64,000 nt of DNA, taken from Alisma plantago-aquatica. Taxonomy: Eukaryota; Streptophyta; Magnoliopsida; Alismatales; Alismataceae. The translations under genes were made by a program, and so were the position numbers. Within the stretch, counting starts at the first letter, position 1; the number at the start of each line of letters is the position of its first letter. Of the stretch, positions 35,469-48,033 are shown one piece after another. Where the stretch lies: NCBI GenBank assembly GCA_963693085.1, contig OY856409.1, forward strand, positions 242,053,058 through 242,117,057, written 5' to 3'. The notes below the pieces were generated by a model, which saw only the letters and a list, made by a program, of their open reading frames with translations, was not told where the DNA came from and searched no databases.

Positions 35469-38400
35469 TGTAAGACCCCCGACCGTGCTTAAAATGTTGA
35501 ACATGCTTAATTATAATAATCAAGTGCTTACAACCTTAATTTAACCTCGTGAGATGTTTTTTTATCATGTGACAACCTTAAGTTTCAAATTTGGTCCATT
35601 TTGGACATTGTTTTTGCAAGCTATGCAATTTTACATACATTTTGGACTTTTCTATAATTTACCCAAATATTAGGTTTTATTTGCAATTTGTCACATGATT
35701 TATGATCTTTAGATGTTTACTTATCATTCTTTAGATTTTTGGGCCATGGGGCACCTAGTTGTACTTTGGTTTGGTGGCGTTTCTCTTCAATGGTGATTTA
35801 GGGTTACCCCTTCATGGATGAGCTACCTTTAGGAGCCATCAACCAATGGTCCTTCTAGTTGGTTGGCATATGATGGTCACCCTTAGTGGTAGTAGGTAGA
35901 TGATTTTCTAGTTTTGGTTCACTTGGACTGGTGGTTCACTTAATAGAGGTGGTCAATCAATTAATCACCACTTAAGTGACTTAGGGACCAAAGAACCAAT
36001 GGTTCCTTGCTTGGAGGTCGATGGTTAGCCTGTAGATCCAACAACCTATGGCTAAAAGGTCTCCATGAGTGGTGGACTGTAGCTCTAGTCTATGGATACA
36101 TGGAGAGCTACTAGGACACCTCATTCTTCTTTCTTTCCTTATCCAGAAACTTTATATACCTATCCTTTATCTCACCAACAAAACCTTTGGTTGCCTGTCT
36201 CCTTTTCTCTCTTCAGATCTTCTTCATCCCCTACTTGGTGGTTAACAGGGTGCCCAGGGTATAAGAATATATCTGATCTTCTGGCTGGAGCTTCTAGGGT
36301 ACAGATCTACCCTCATCTAGGGTTTGTGGAGCCCTCTTTAGTTGATATTGACCTTAACTAGTAAGTTTCTTCTTCTCTCTTTTGTTTATTTTGCTATTCT
36401 TCTTCTTCCTACCTTCTTCCTAGATGGAACCATGGTTTTCCATGGAGGATCTTGCTTCAAATCTCAAATAAATTATCTTTCTTGATCCCTTCACCTTGGG
36501 TTTACTCCCTTTCTTGGATAAGAAGCTTACTTGGTTGAGTTTATACCTAAATCTAGGGTTCTTTACCTTCTTTGTTCAAGTTTTCTTGATTCTTGGAGTC
36601 TGATATTCTTCCTAGAGTCTGATATTCTTCCTAGAGGCAAGTTTTATAATCCAAAGGTTGAGATTGGACGTTTCAACATCCAAAGGATTAGAATGAATTA
36701 TATGGTATAATATGTTGGTTCTAATCATGAGAAATTTATGGCTTAATGCCCTTAAACTTGTAGTCTTACCTTTGCCCTCGTATGAATATAATTTATATTC
36801 ACCATAGTAAGTGATGTGTAACCCTAATGAAACATGACTTGTTACACCTAACCTAATTGTAACTAAGTGATGGTGATTATTGTAATCAGTCCTGTTGCAT
36901 GATAAATGTGACAAGATAACAATTCTCTTATCATTGTTCAAACCCTAAGATGGTGCTATCTAAACATCATAATTCCTTGCTATGTTAATTCTTATATGTC
37001 ACATGTGCGCTGATGATCTACTGAGCCTTATTCTAAGGCATATAATGATAATGGTGATATTACAGGGATTGATGTGATGGTCTTAGTGACCTTTGGGCAT
37101 GATTGAGCCTTGAAGGAGGTGTAATCCTCTTCATGATACAATAAGGGTTGGAATCCTGGAACTTTGTGGTGAGAATTTGTACCTTGTAAGGGTATGATGA
37201 CGGGTATGATCCCATGATTGGTAACGAATAGTATAATGTAGTAATATGATTAAGATTTATATCTCATACATTTTATATCTTTTGAAGTTGCAATATTTGT
37301 ATACTTGATAGAAATGAATTAGTGTTTGTATGCTCATTTGTACGATGAAACCTCAATTCACTCAATTGGAAATAACTAATCAAGTGTAACACTAAACATG
37401 TACTACCCTATTCCATAAATCCATCATTAGTGTTAGAACTTGTTGGATGGTGACACAAGTATTCCTAATGTAAACTTGGAGCGCATACTGTTGAGTATGT
37501 TGGGGTGGCAAGTTGAGAGGATATTCTTTCCATCCACAATTACATATTTTGGTGGATGGCTGCGGTCATGCCTCAAATATTTGTATATATGATGAGACTG
37601 ACTACACTACTGTTGTATCTCAAGTGACAAGGAATTGCTTTGCATACCTGGTGTCTAGTGTCATGACATGTACCAAGGGAGGACTAGTTTTTATCAACTT
37701 CACTATTATGTTATTGTATGTTCGACCTGTATTTATGGGGAATAGTCAAGATCTTAGGAATCTGGCTCTCCTAGATCTTGTGCGGAACTGATTTTGACTT
37801 TCCAGTGGTCAGTTGGACCTTGAGTGGTATGACTCAAACTGCCTAGAGCATAATAATAAAAGATGCAATACCAGCCGTGTAGTATATCTTCTAGGGTTAA
37901 ATATGTGCACATTGGTTGAGTAGCCCTTGCCTTGTCTTTTATATTACACAACGGTTATATGATTCAATCATATGAAATCTGAGTAATCATTTATAGAAGA
38001 TATATATTTATCTATTTCCTATATATACTTTGATTATCATACTTGTTGCTAAACTTATTTTCTTAACTTTCATAGTATGATTAAATGTTCAATATGCTCA
38101 ATTTCCTATTCAATTCTCAATCTGCTCAGTCTATTATTGTTAATCAATCTATTCTAATCAATACCTATTTGAGAGAGTTATATCTCTTGCTGGGACATGG
38201 GTCTCACCCGTGGGTCATCACATCTTTTTAGGTGGTCTCTGACAACGTGGTCGAGTTCGTGTTGTAGAAGGGGAGCATCCTAGTGATTAGTAGACTGATA
38301 CAGTTGGAAAAATATTGTTGTTAGTCGTAGAGTCCTAGTGTCATCCCTCTACTCTCATGTACGGGTATGGGAAGTGTTTTGTAGATGATAAACTTGTATC

Positions 38401-38685
38401 GACACAAGTTTTTGTAAGTATGCCAACTTTTGTAATATATGGCTTGTACAAATGGAAATATCTCTTTTGTATATAGGCTGTGGTTGAGACCTCTAGATAC
38501 AGATGTAAATACCTATTATGGTATATGCATTTCTGAAAAAGATGGACCTTGGTGCAAATGTTTCAATATTGGTTCAAGATGTGAAATTGGTTTTAGTTCT
38601 TCTACTTTTCTGGCTATGTGATTAGACAGTAGTTAATCATGTTTTATATTTTGAGTAATCTTGTTTAGCGTGATGAGGTGCCACA
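35469..38685 (+). repeat. 3' LTR of the Tekay element, internally deleted
   Basis: Starts TGTAAGACCCCCGACC after a purine-rich tract (about 35435-35466, TTCGGGGGTGAAATCC...AGGGG) and ends GGTGCCACA. At 3217 bp it is about 620 bp shorter than the 5' LTR. The main loss is after GCAAGTTTTATA at about 36648, where the sequence jumps to the region matching about 25205. A 19-bp tandem duplication (36597-36615, 36616-36634) sits just before the breakpoint. Confidence 0.85.
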
Positions 38686-41600
38686 AATTCTTTCATGAAA
38701 TTTTTGTTTCTCTTAGAACTATACTCATTTCTTTACCATGACAACACCCACTGTGATAAATATTGTTTTAAAAATGTTCTTCTATTGTATTAATGTGTAC
38801 ATATTGTCAAAAAATAAACTTATGGTCCTGATGGAGTATGATCTTCTACATAGTAAAACCAAAAGTTCATTTTGAAAGAGTTTAGAGAAGGTGAGTCCTT
38901 ACTAGAATTTCTGGCATGTTGGATTTATTTTGGACCAAAACCTGGGGACTTAAAAGATCAAACATGATATTGAATTTGTTCATGATTCATTCTTATTTCA
39001 CCCTACCATGAAATTAAAAAATCGTCAGATTTCCCAAAAACCCTAATTAGAATGTTGGTATTTTACTTGTTGAGAAAAATCTAGATATTAGTTAATCTCG
39101 TAATGTTGTTATAAAAGTGAAAGGAAAGGAAAATTGAGTTGCCACCTTATTTTTTGAGGAAAATAAGTATTTGAATCAGTAATAAAATATACCAAATGTG
39201 ACTTTCCTAGGGGAGGATAACAAGGAAATTATGGATTAGAAAGGTAGTCTCTCTTTGGCTTGAAGAGATTCAAAAGTGGAAATAGTTGATGTTGGATTTG
39301 AGTTTATATAAATTTGTTTCTAAGATTTAAGGGGTTCATCATTGAGAAAAGGAATTATGCATATAGGGAATTCTTTTTAGACAAATGTAGAAAACAAATT
39401 TAGCATTAGCTCCTTAGGGCCAGAATATTTATTTGGTTTTGTGGTAAAAATCAATGACGCAACACATGATTCCACCAAATGACACTCCTAGCACAACATG
39501 ATGATCTGTTGGTAGTGACTTGGTGCAACAAGACTTGTTTTGTTTTTAGTTTCTAACTTTCTAGAAAATTTTAAATTGATCTTGTACTATTGTTTCTATT
39601 TGTGAGATTGTATCTTCTGATAACTGAACTTGAATAGGAAAAATAAAAAGGAAGGAGTGAGGAAAAACATGAGTGCCACACCTTCCCTTTAATAATTAAA
39701 GAAATAGGAAATTAAATGTATATGAAATTAAGATTCTTAAATGGAGATTGATTCAAATAAGTATTAATATTCATTAGAATAATGAACATGAATCTTAAGG
39801 TGAGGTAAATCACATTGATTGTCCAAATTGGGTTGGATTGGGTGTTTTATTCAAGTAAATTCAATTGTGAAATTTAGCAAAAAATATTATATAAAGATCA
39901 AGTAAAAGTCAAATTATGCACAAATCCAGAGACTAGACGATATCTATCCATGAATCCCATCATTTAGGAATTGGGTAAATGAACGAATAGAAGGAAAATA
40001 TGGGAAATTTGTTGAATAAATGGGATGAATTTCATTATTGGAAAAAGAGTAGATTTTGATAAGATCATTGACTGAGTGACCAAAATGAGAAATCAATAGT
40101 TTGTCCTTCTCAAGACAAGATTTGAGGTATGAGTGATAATCATGAGTTTGAACCAAGTATGACCCTCATTTGTGGTCATAAAGGGCCACAAGTTGAGTCT
40201 CATTAAGGGGTGACATGATCTACACAAATATTTTGAAAATCTTCAAAGTGACTACATGATTTTGAAAGGTTATCATTTCCCAAAACTATGTGACTAGACC
40301 AGTGATTGCATTAGGTAAACCATAAAGACCTAGAGGATGATGTCATATGACATGGACTAATATCAAGATAGAGTCATAACCCTAAAAAACTATATTGCAT
40401 GAGTTACCTAAATGTGATAAATATTTTTGGATAGAAAGTTTCCTACTCAAGGTAAGACTTGAATTTTGAATGAAAGATGAGTTGCCTAGCCATGCTAGGG
40501 TTTTAATGAAATGACGTTCCTACTTATATGTAGGAATTAAAATGTAGAATACATGTAGAGTGACTTATAAAAAATAGAAATGCCAGTTTTCTAACTCAAG
40601 GTAGGTCTTGAATCATATATGAGAGTGATGTCTGCCTACTCAACATAGGGCTTGAATTCCAAATGAAAATGTGTGTTTTCCTTGTCAGGGTAGGGCTTGG
40701 TGTGAATTGAAAAGACAAGTTTTCCTACTTAGGGTAGGGATGAAGGATGGATGTAGTTTAGTTTATAATCTTAATACATGACCCAAATGAAGTTCCTACA
40801 CATAATAGGGCTTCAAAATGCAAGATGCTTGCTTAGTGAGAGAATTTGAGGGTTAGGCATGTCTTCTAGTTTGGCGCCATAGTGTGAGACCCAATTTTGA
40901 AAAGAAATATGCCTATTCAAGATAGGGATTTGCATTTTAAGAGACTCAAAATCCGCTTTTATTATTTTTTGTTTTTAAAATCTTAAGAGATCAAAGCATC
41001 AATCTAGACTGGTGTGCACTAATTATAGACGAAACACATGGATACCTACTCCACGTTCACGATCCTAGGGATGAATTTGCCTTGTTTCCATCAACTATAT
41101 AATCTTCATTTTGATAGTATATTCTTTTATCTTGGAGGTAAGTTTTAGGATCTATAGGTTTTATTTGTTTTGAATATGTTACTCGCCTTTTAGTTTCATT
41201 TTCTAAATTCCTATGATTTTTTGGAAGTCTGTAATGTTTTTGTTGAAAATGTAGGGACCTAATTGGGTAAGGATTATGCATTAAATAGGGTAAATGGAGT
41301 ATAGACAACCCATAGTCTTATTGCTTGTATGCGATACAATAGTAGTGGTTTTCCTCCTTCCCTTTAGGCATGAACGACAACTATCCAACCTAGAAATACA
41401 AGCTTGCTCAATAAGGTATTCCATTGAGCCCAAAGCCTCGTGGAAAGATTCTTATGTGGTTAGAAGAACAATTGGCAAGTAAACAATGATAATAGAAGAT
41501 GTTAGAAGGGAAGTACGTTATTTTCATACAACCTTGATGACTTTTTGGTATTTTTCAAAATCGGGACAACCCTATAAAGGTATCATCTTGATCTATCATT

Positions 41601-42188
41601 TATGGATTTTTAGTATTTTTGTTTCATTTTACATGCATTTTTTGCATTCTAGATTTTTTATGAACAACCTAGAGGATTGCATTCTGAATGTTTAAGATGA
41701 AAAAATTGCTTGTTGATTCATGATCTGTTTATTTTCATAATTTTGTTATTTTTGCGTGTGTCTGAGGGCATATTGTGTTGATGCATTATGAACATGATGT
41801 AATTGTGGATTCATTTGATTGACTATATATGTTGTATCTTAAAGAACGACACCATTTAGATAAAACAAGTGTTTCTAAGGAGGATGTTTGTATTGTGGAG
41901 AAGATTTATTGTGATAAGGGTGTGGGTTATAAAGCTTACTACAAGTGAACCCTAGATATTGTTGTTGGCTTTGATTTCCATAAGACTATGATATAATGTC
42001 TTCATCTTTTTCTGTAGGAAGTCATCATGTAGGCATAGAGATAATTCACACAAAACTATTTCCATTTGAGTATTTTGTGTAGTGATCAAGTCCGCTCTAG
42101 TTGATCTACAACCATCAAGGACGTGTAGGAAATGATGTATAACTCTAGTACATTCACCTTTATTATTTTATTTGAAATCTAAGACTTG
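38686..42188. other. Unassigned AT-rich interval, probably old repeat remnants
   Basis: No supported gene on either strand; open frames are short and AT-driven. There is a word array at 40430-40960 (listed separately) and an LTR-like start TGTGAGACCCAATTTTG at about 40891. I could not pair ends, find target duplications or see retroelement domains, so it is left unassigned. Confidence 0.5.
40430..40960. repeat. CCTACTCAAGGTAGGGCTTGAAT-type word array
   Basis: A diverged, partly palindromic phrase (CCTAC..., a short spacer, ...GTAGG, then GCTTGAAT) recurs about eight to nine times at 40-70 bp spacing (near 40441, 40528, 40598, 40635, 40684, 40724, 40793 and 40916). It resembles the other arrays in style but not in sequence. 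No TATA box was identified beside it. Confidence 0.7.
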
Positions 42189-44210
42189 TGTAAGATTTGA
42201 TTTTTGGACCCTTAACCAATACTAGCCTCAAATTATGTTTTCTAAAAATTAATTATTTATTAAGTCTTTAAATTAATCGATTAAGATAAATGTCTAGTTT
42301 GACTCAATTTGCACTTTGTTTGCTCTGCTTTCATGTTTTATTGCAATTTTTGGACTTAACTATGCATTCACCATAATCAGAAGTCCTAATTACCATTTTT
42401 GTGAAAAGTATCCAAGTATGTGCTCTCCTTTATATTCATTCTTGATTTTATGACCTTTGGATGCTCTTGAAATTAGTTTCTATAGCATTCTTTCTAGGGT
42501 TCCAAATTCTAATCTTCGTCCTCAATGAAGGCTTGGAAAGATGAGGAACATAGCCTACTCTTCAACCTCAATGGCTTGCACCATGCCGAACCTTCATGGC
42601 ATGTCTATCGAGGGTCTCTTAGGTTTCTAATTAACTAGGGTACCTCGATAAGTTAGTTGTATCCTTGATATGCATGTATAGAGGTAGGGTCCATAGGTGG
42701 AATAAAGATGAACCTCGATAGCTTTAGGGTAGAGACTCTATAGGTCACTGTTTTGGCCTTGATGGATCTTGTCTTAAACCTCCATAAGCCTTGGTAATTT
42801 GAACGTAGATAGATCATACTTAATGGGTGGATCCTCTATGGGTCACCCTGATACCAAGGGAGGCCGAAAACCTCAATGGCTCTACCTCGTTTGACTCTCA
42901 TAGCCTTGTTTATTTTGGACTATTTTATATTGTTCATCATCTTTCCTATATATATCCACTATCTATCCACTCATTTACTCATTTTCAACCTTGAAACGTT
43001 ATTGGACGAGGAGGAGGAGCCCAAAATCATCAATATCCAATCTTAAGCTCAACATGCTTTCCTAGAGGATTATACCTTGAAGAAGAAGCTTGCATATGGA
43101 TCGAAATTAGTGGTCAAGCTTCCTTTCTTGGTTATAAAGCTTGATATCTTCTTCCTAACCCATAAAAACCTAAGATATATCCTTTTTCTTTTCTTTTATT
43201 TATTTATCACTTTAATATTCTTCTCTTGTTCGATTTTGATGATGGACCATGCTTCATCTAGCTATAAAGCCTTCCTTCCTCTCTCTTTTTGATCTAATTG
43301 CCCTAGATCTTTCTCAAGGAGGTGCTTCTTTGGGGCTTTTGTGGGATGTTTTAACATGTATGGGAGTCTGTATTGTGTATAACTTGTGTTCATTTTCACC
43401 ATTATTGAATGTGAGTGATATAACTATTATTATCTACTTATTAGTCATTAACTTGTGATTTGAGTGGCACTGCACAAAACCACCCCTGGACTAATAATAA
43501 AACAAGTAATATATATCTGTAGTGGATCTGCTTAGGGTTACTTGACTAATAACATTATGATTCCTTTTATTGATTTTCTATACCTACAAAGTATTAATTG
43601 TCATTCTTGTAATGTAATTACTGCTATTTCATATTCTATAAGAATTATTGTTATTATGTTGTATTTCTTACTTTGTACTATGTTATAAGTGGAATTGTAA
43701 GCATAAAAATTTTGTTTTTTTTTCTATTTCATTATCATTGGAACATGGATCGACCCCCATGGTTATCCAAATCTTTTAGGTGATCAATAGTGTAAACAAA
43801 GCTTTACTGGAGAGGAGCCTTTCTTTGAAGATCAACAGCAGCTAGGAGATTGGTGAAGATCTTTTGTGGTGTGTCTTACATTCATCCATGTACTATTGGT
43901 TCTGCACAGGGTGAATTAAATTAGATTGTCTATGACTCATGTTTTGTCTTGTTTACTTTGAATAGATACACATGTTTTAACTATGTTATCCATATGTCTT
44001 TTGTGTACATGTTGTGACGATGCTCACTAAACTTCATTGTAAAGTTTCCTATTAAAAATTAATGAAAGTTGGGCCTTATGTGCAATCTTGTGTATATGGC
44101 TTCAAATTTTTTATTCTATTCTTTTTATAATTCATTGGTTGATGATGTTTATTAGTGTAATTAAAGTTTTTGTTTTGAGTAATATTTTTATGGTAAATTG
44201 GGTTGCAACA
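42189..44210 (+). repeat. 5' LTR of a second Tekay-like element
   Basis: Starts TGTAAGATTTG and ends GGGTTGCAACA. It shows the same order as the Tekay LTR at 23373: a word array (CCTCAATGG/CCTCGATAG forms, about 42540-42900), a TATA box (about 42946-42955, CTATATATATCC), a leader, then a TAATAATAAAACAAGTAATA phrase (about 43492) matching CATAACAATAAAAGATGTAATA in the first element. A degenerate primer site (GTGGTAGAAAAG) follows. Its 3' parts are lost to the Athila insertion. Confidence 0.7.
42946..42955 (+). promoter_or_regulatory. Probable TATA box of the second Tekay-like LTR
   Basis: TATATATATC in CCTATATATATCC, immediately downstream of the CCTCGATGG-type array. Confidence 0.5.
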
Positions 44211-44613
44211 TTTTGTGGTAGAAAAGCTTACGTTTACTGGTCTACATGAGCATAGTATATCATATCTATTTTTATGTGTTCACCAAGTCTAAACATTGTT
44301 TATGGTTGTGTAGATATGGCTAGTTCACATGAAGAGAGTGTAGAGAGTAGTTATGTAGTACACAATGGTGGGAACAATAAAGGGCACCTAAGGATAAAGT
44401 ACCCATGTGGTGATGGAGAATCCCATATTGCCTACCATGGACTAGGCATGAGCACTTGACTTAGCTTTTTAGGCAATGTTTAGGTAACTGATTTAGATTA
44501 TTTCTTAGCGAATATCAATTCCACTATGTAAGGTATGGTCACCATGTGGAGAGTATTCAAAGGATTTTGGGAGGACCTTTGCAAGGCTAAAGAGGTTTGG
44601 TGAAATTGAGTAT
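44211..44613 (+). pseudogene. Leader and start of gag of the second Tekay-like element, truncated
   Basis: After the LTR the sequence parallels the first Tekay leader (GTCTACATGAGCATAG versus GTCTACATGGACATAG). A gag-like start at about 44317 (MASSHEESVESSYVVHNG) resembles MSGGHEDHAKSSYVTPGG at 27327. It stops where the Athila LTR begins. Confidence 0.65.
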
Positions 44614-44799
44614 TGATGAATGCATATTCATCCATCTTTTCACATAATTTTCTTTGTCATTTTTTCATTATATTTCCTTCTTTTTAGTAAATTTTGGACT
44701 GGATTGTAAATTTCCCACTTGTTGATTATTCATTCAAATACTTAGCCAATTTTCCTTAATATTGTAGGAATTTTCTCCAAAGTTCAGTTTGACCCTCTG

Positions 44800-45365
44800 A
44801 ACAGCGAGATGATCGTCTCACTTGACCCAGACAGTCGGTTCACCCGCACTAAGGCCCTCATTCCAGAGCCAGATGACCCCCTTGGCCTTAGCTCAATCAG
44901 TTGACTTAGCTAGCCAGACGATCGTCTCAACTAGTTGAGTTAGTCGTTTCTTGCAGTCGTACGAGCACTCTCACATAGCCAGACGACTAGGTCACTCAGA
45001 CCTAACCTCGTATCACAAAGGCTAGGTTCCCATGGTCTCAAATTGATGCATAGCTACGCCAGACGACCACATGAGAAGCCATATGCCCATTTTTCAGTCA
45101 TGCTTTGAGACCACGAAACGAGATACGAGCACCACCATTAGGGTTTAGCCGCCACTTCCAAGTCAAGCCACTTCACGCACGGAACGTGCGGCTCACAGTC
45201 ACCAAGCAAGATGCCCGTTTGGATCGTCACTTCAAGCCCACATAATCTTCCAGACAGGTGCCACCACTACCCTCTTTAGAGTTTCACTCAAAATCTTCTA
45301 GACGAGCATCCAGTCAGCACCAAACGACCATCTCGCTTGGCGAGATGACCATTTCGTGGCGCGCG
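44800..45365. repeat. GAGACGATCGTCTC word array in the Athila LTR
   Basis: Words of the form CAGACGATCGTCTCA or GAGATGATCGTCTCA recur upstream of the TATA box. The cleanest is at 44915-44929, another is near 44808-44822, and diverged forms (CAGACGACCA, AACGACCATCTCGC, GATGACCATTTCG) run to 45365. GC content rises sharply here. The same word family recurs in the internal spacer at 61660-62575. Confidence 0.78.
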
Positions 45366-45437
45366 GACAACATTATTCAGCAGCCTTCGCTTATTCTCTT
45401 TTTCACCCCCTCTCAGGGTTTCCACCCCTCCTTACCC

Positions 45438-45445
45438 TATAAAAG
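45438..45445 (+). promoter_or_regulatory. TATA box of the Athila LTR
   Basis: TATAAAAG in TTACCCTATAAAAGCAGGGG, with an AATAAA about 105 bp downstream (45543), as expected for U3-R of a compact LTR promoter. Confidence 0.72.
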
Positions 45446-45770
45446 CAGGGGGACTCCACTAAGGAAAGGGTCCCCAATTTTTATACGAAATCAGTAGATG
45501 AATTATGTCATTTTATTTTTGTGTAATCTTCTTTTCAAGAGCAATAAAGTTAGTTCTTTTGTTTCAATTCTGGATCTCTCTTCTCTGGTTCTTCTTTTCA
45601 TGTTTCTTCTTGGATTAGGAGAAAAAGCAAACGAGTCATTTAATCATCACTGCATTGGACTCTATGGAGATCTAGAATTGTGCTCTATGACCCTTTTGCT
45701 TTCTTTCCTTGTTTCTCCCATCATCACCATGAGTAGCGACTAGTTTTCTTATCGAGGCAAGGGGAATAGC

Positions 45771-48018
45771 TGTTGGGTTTTAGGGGAGGCAGAGAAGGCA
45801 GAGGAAACAAAAATTTTCTTCCCCAAACCCGGAACAAGGAAATGCGTCAACATCTATACAATAGGAAAGAATGGTTTGTGGAATCATACCTTGTGCCGAG
45901 GCTTGCTCGGCAATAATACCTCACGCCTTGTGCGGTCTTCACCTCCGGTCTTGGACGGTGTCTGTGAAGCTCCTGGTCGCACCGGGACTGACGACTCCTG
46001 GTCTCACCGGGACTGTCGGGATTGACAGCTGCCCTCCGAGCGGTAGAAACCTCCCTCCTATGAAGTAGTCCACACAGACCACCTGGAACTCCAATCTCCT
46101 TGTCCCACAAGGAATTGGAAGGAGTCACACCCTCTTGTCAGCGTACTAGTCACTAACACACTCTCCTGCCACCAGTCGCAACTGCAATTGTCTTTCCCTT
46201 GTTGTGCCTCCCTTTTCGGGTAGCACTTGCTCAGGCTCTCTCTCGGTTACCAAAAATAGAGAGAACGAAAACTTTGTAGAGCAACTGGTTTGCACTGAGT
46301 TGTACTTTAAGAAGCCCCTAATACCCCTATATATAGGAGGGTCATGGGACATGGTTCTCCATCCCGGGCAATATGGGACTAAAGCAGGAGTAGAAGGGTT
46401 CGAGATTTTCCACCAAAAACAACCAACTCGCAACGTGAACCGATCGTTTCACAACTGAAACGGTCGGTTGACATCTCAACCGATTGGTTGGGACCCATGA
46501 GCCGATCAGTTAATTTCTGAACCGGTCAGTTCGTGGTCCTGACCAGTTCCCGATTGACTTTCCTTCTTTTTGTTTCTAATTGGTATCTAATACCAATCCT
46601 ATTTCCCAATCAAATTGGGCAAGTGAAATGAAAGGAAAATTCTCCCCAATCCTACTTTCCCAACTTGCTCGGTTGCACCAGTTGAATCGATCGTTTCAAC
46701 ACTTAAAGCAATTGTTCACCCTATCCATGAGTCGATCGAATCACCACTTGAGCCGATCGGTTCACCAAGCTGAGCCGATCGGTTCATCTCATGAGCCGAT
46801 CGGTTCATCTCATGAGCCGATCGGTTGGGAGTGCAGATTGTGTAGAATCAGTCAATTGCGGTTTCAATCAATCCAATACTCTAATCAATATGTCCAACAC
46901 CTTAAACACTATGATTTTGAGCTATCAATCAATTGAGTGTTTAATTGAACTACTAAACTCCTTTAGTAATCAATCTAAACATTGTTTGTGCACAAAAATC
47001 CTCTTCCAGGTTAAATCCTATGTGTGTGACCCTACAGGTCCATTTCACGTTGGCAGTGAAAGTCCATAACACTTATGACTTCACAAGCAAAGAGAGGTGC
47101 CTAGTCACACATCAGTGCTACCCAAGTGAAAGTAGAAAGTTGGAGAACAACTTTCAATCCTACAATCCGTGAATGGTGTTACAACGAATGTATAATTCCT
47201 TTGTCACTAATATCCCGAATGAACTCGAGGCATGGAACACTCATCCTGTCAATGTTCATTCACTTTCTTGATCTCAGAGTAGATTGGAAGAGATATGTAT
47301 GACATCAATATCACATACTGATTCACACATGTGTGCACACGCCTATATCAATCCTACTCATCAAGTGGCCTTGGATATCAAACTCCCTCAGGAGGGACAA
47401 ATCCCATATCTATCACTCACCCCTCAAAAGCCCCATGTGTCAAAGCCACCTAATCATCACCTTTATAACAACCCATGTTTCAGGACTGCGTTTGATGATG
47501 TCAAAGTGTGCCCAATGACATGTGTTGAGTGCAGTGATTTCAGGTCAAAGAATCACACTCACCACCATCACTGTGAGTACTGAATGTGACTACCATGTCA
47601 TGGTTCCATGTATCAAACTCACGGTGGGTCTGTCCGGTACACTTGTTCTCTAACATGTACCTATGTGTTTGGTTTGATATCTCTATATCATGACGAATGA
47701 GATTCTGTCATCAACCAACACCACAATCTAGTCTTGTGTGTCATTGCTGTCTATCTACCTTCCACAATGACATCCGACTAGGGACATAACAAGAATGTAC
47801 AAACTCTTAGCATCCGTATGATCTCATTGTTCAGGTCCTCAACCTGAAAGCATATGTCATTGAGTACCGCTATTCTCTAGACATTCAATCTGTTCTATCA
47901 CTATCTCATATGACTGAACTAGAAAGAATTGGAAGCTTGCCTTTGATGTTTATCAAATCAATCTTGATGTATCCCACCAATCATCCCATGATTAGCTCTC
48001 AGGGCATACATACCAACA
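45771..48018 (-). repeat. 3' LTR of the copia element
   Basis: Nearly identical to 52640-54887. TATA box on the minus strand at 46337-46327 (CCTATATATAG). It carries the GAACCGATCGGTTC array at about 46436-46830. Relative to its partner it has one extra 21-bp array unit (near 46795-46820) and lacks a different 21-bp piece after 46469. Small frames such as 45847-46128 (minus) and 47284-47583 (plus) recur in the other LTR only because the LTRs are copies. Confidence 0.95.
46436..46830. repeat. GAACCGATCGGTTC word array in the copia 3' LTR
   Basis: About ten copies of a near-palindromic word (GAACCGATCGTTTC, GAGCCGATCGGTTC, CAACCGATTGGTTG and similar). The last four, from about 46755, are packed at 21-23-bp spacing and nearly identical. 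All lie upstream of the minus-strand TATA box at 46337. Confidence 0.88.
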
Positions 48019-48033
48019 GACTCCCCCTTGCAC
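48019..48033 (-). other. Polypurine tract of the copia element
   Basis: Minus strand GTGCAAGGGGGAGTC directly abuts the 3' LTR, where plus-strand DNA synthesis is primed. Confidence 0.85.

Larger units (their letters stand above)
23373..38685 (+). mobile_element. Ty3-gypsy chromovirus, Tekay/Del type, decayed, both LTRs present
   Basis: Order: 5' LTR 23373-27211, iMet-type primer site, gag, protease, reverse transcriptase, RNase H, integrase, chromodomain-type tail, purine tract, 3' LTR 35469-38685. The C-terminal phrase VEEAMWELEDEMRRMYP is typical of Tekay/Del polyproteins. Coding frames carry many stops and shifts, protease and RT motifs are damaged, and the LTRs have diverged by a ~0.6-kb deletion and many substitutions, so it is old. 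The flanks (GATAC on the left, AATTC on the right) do not match; either mutation, recombination between copies or a small boundary error could explain this. A solo LTR (29903-33322) interrupts it. Confidence 0.88.

Noticed and set aside
45847..46433. Two 93-95-codon minus-strand frames in the copia LTR, one recurring nearly intact in the other LTR
   Set aside because: Recurrence follows from LTR duplication. No domain is seen, and the second frame does not keep the same length in the other LTR.
47284..47583. A 99-codon plus-strand frame present in both copia LTRs (also 54153-54452)
   Set aside because: It is antisense to the element and inside the LTR; shared only because the LTRs are copies.
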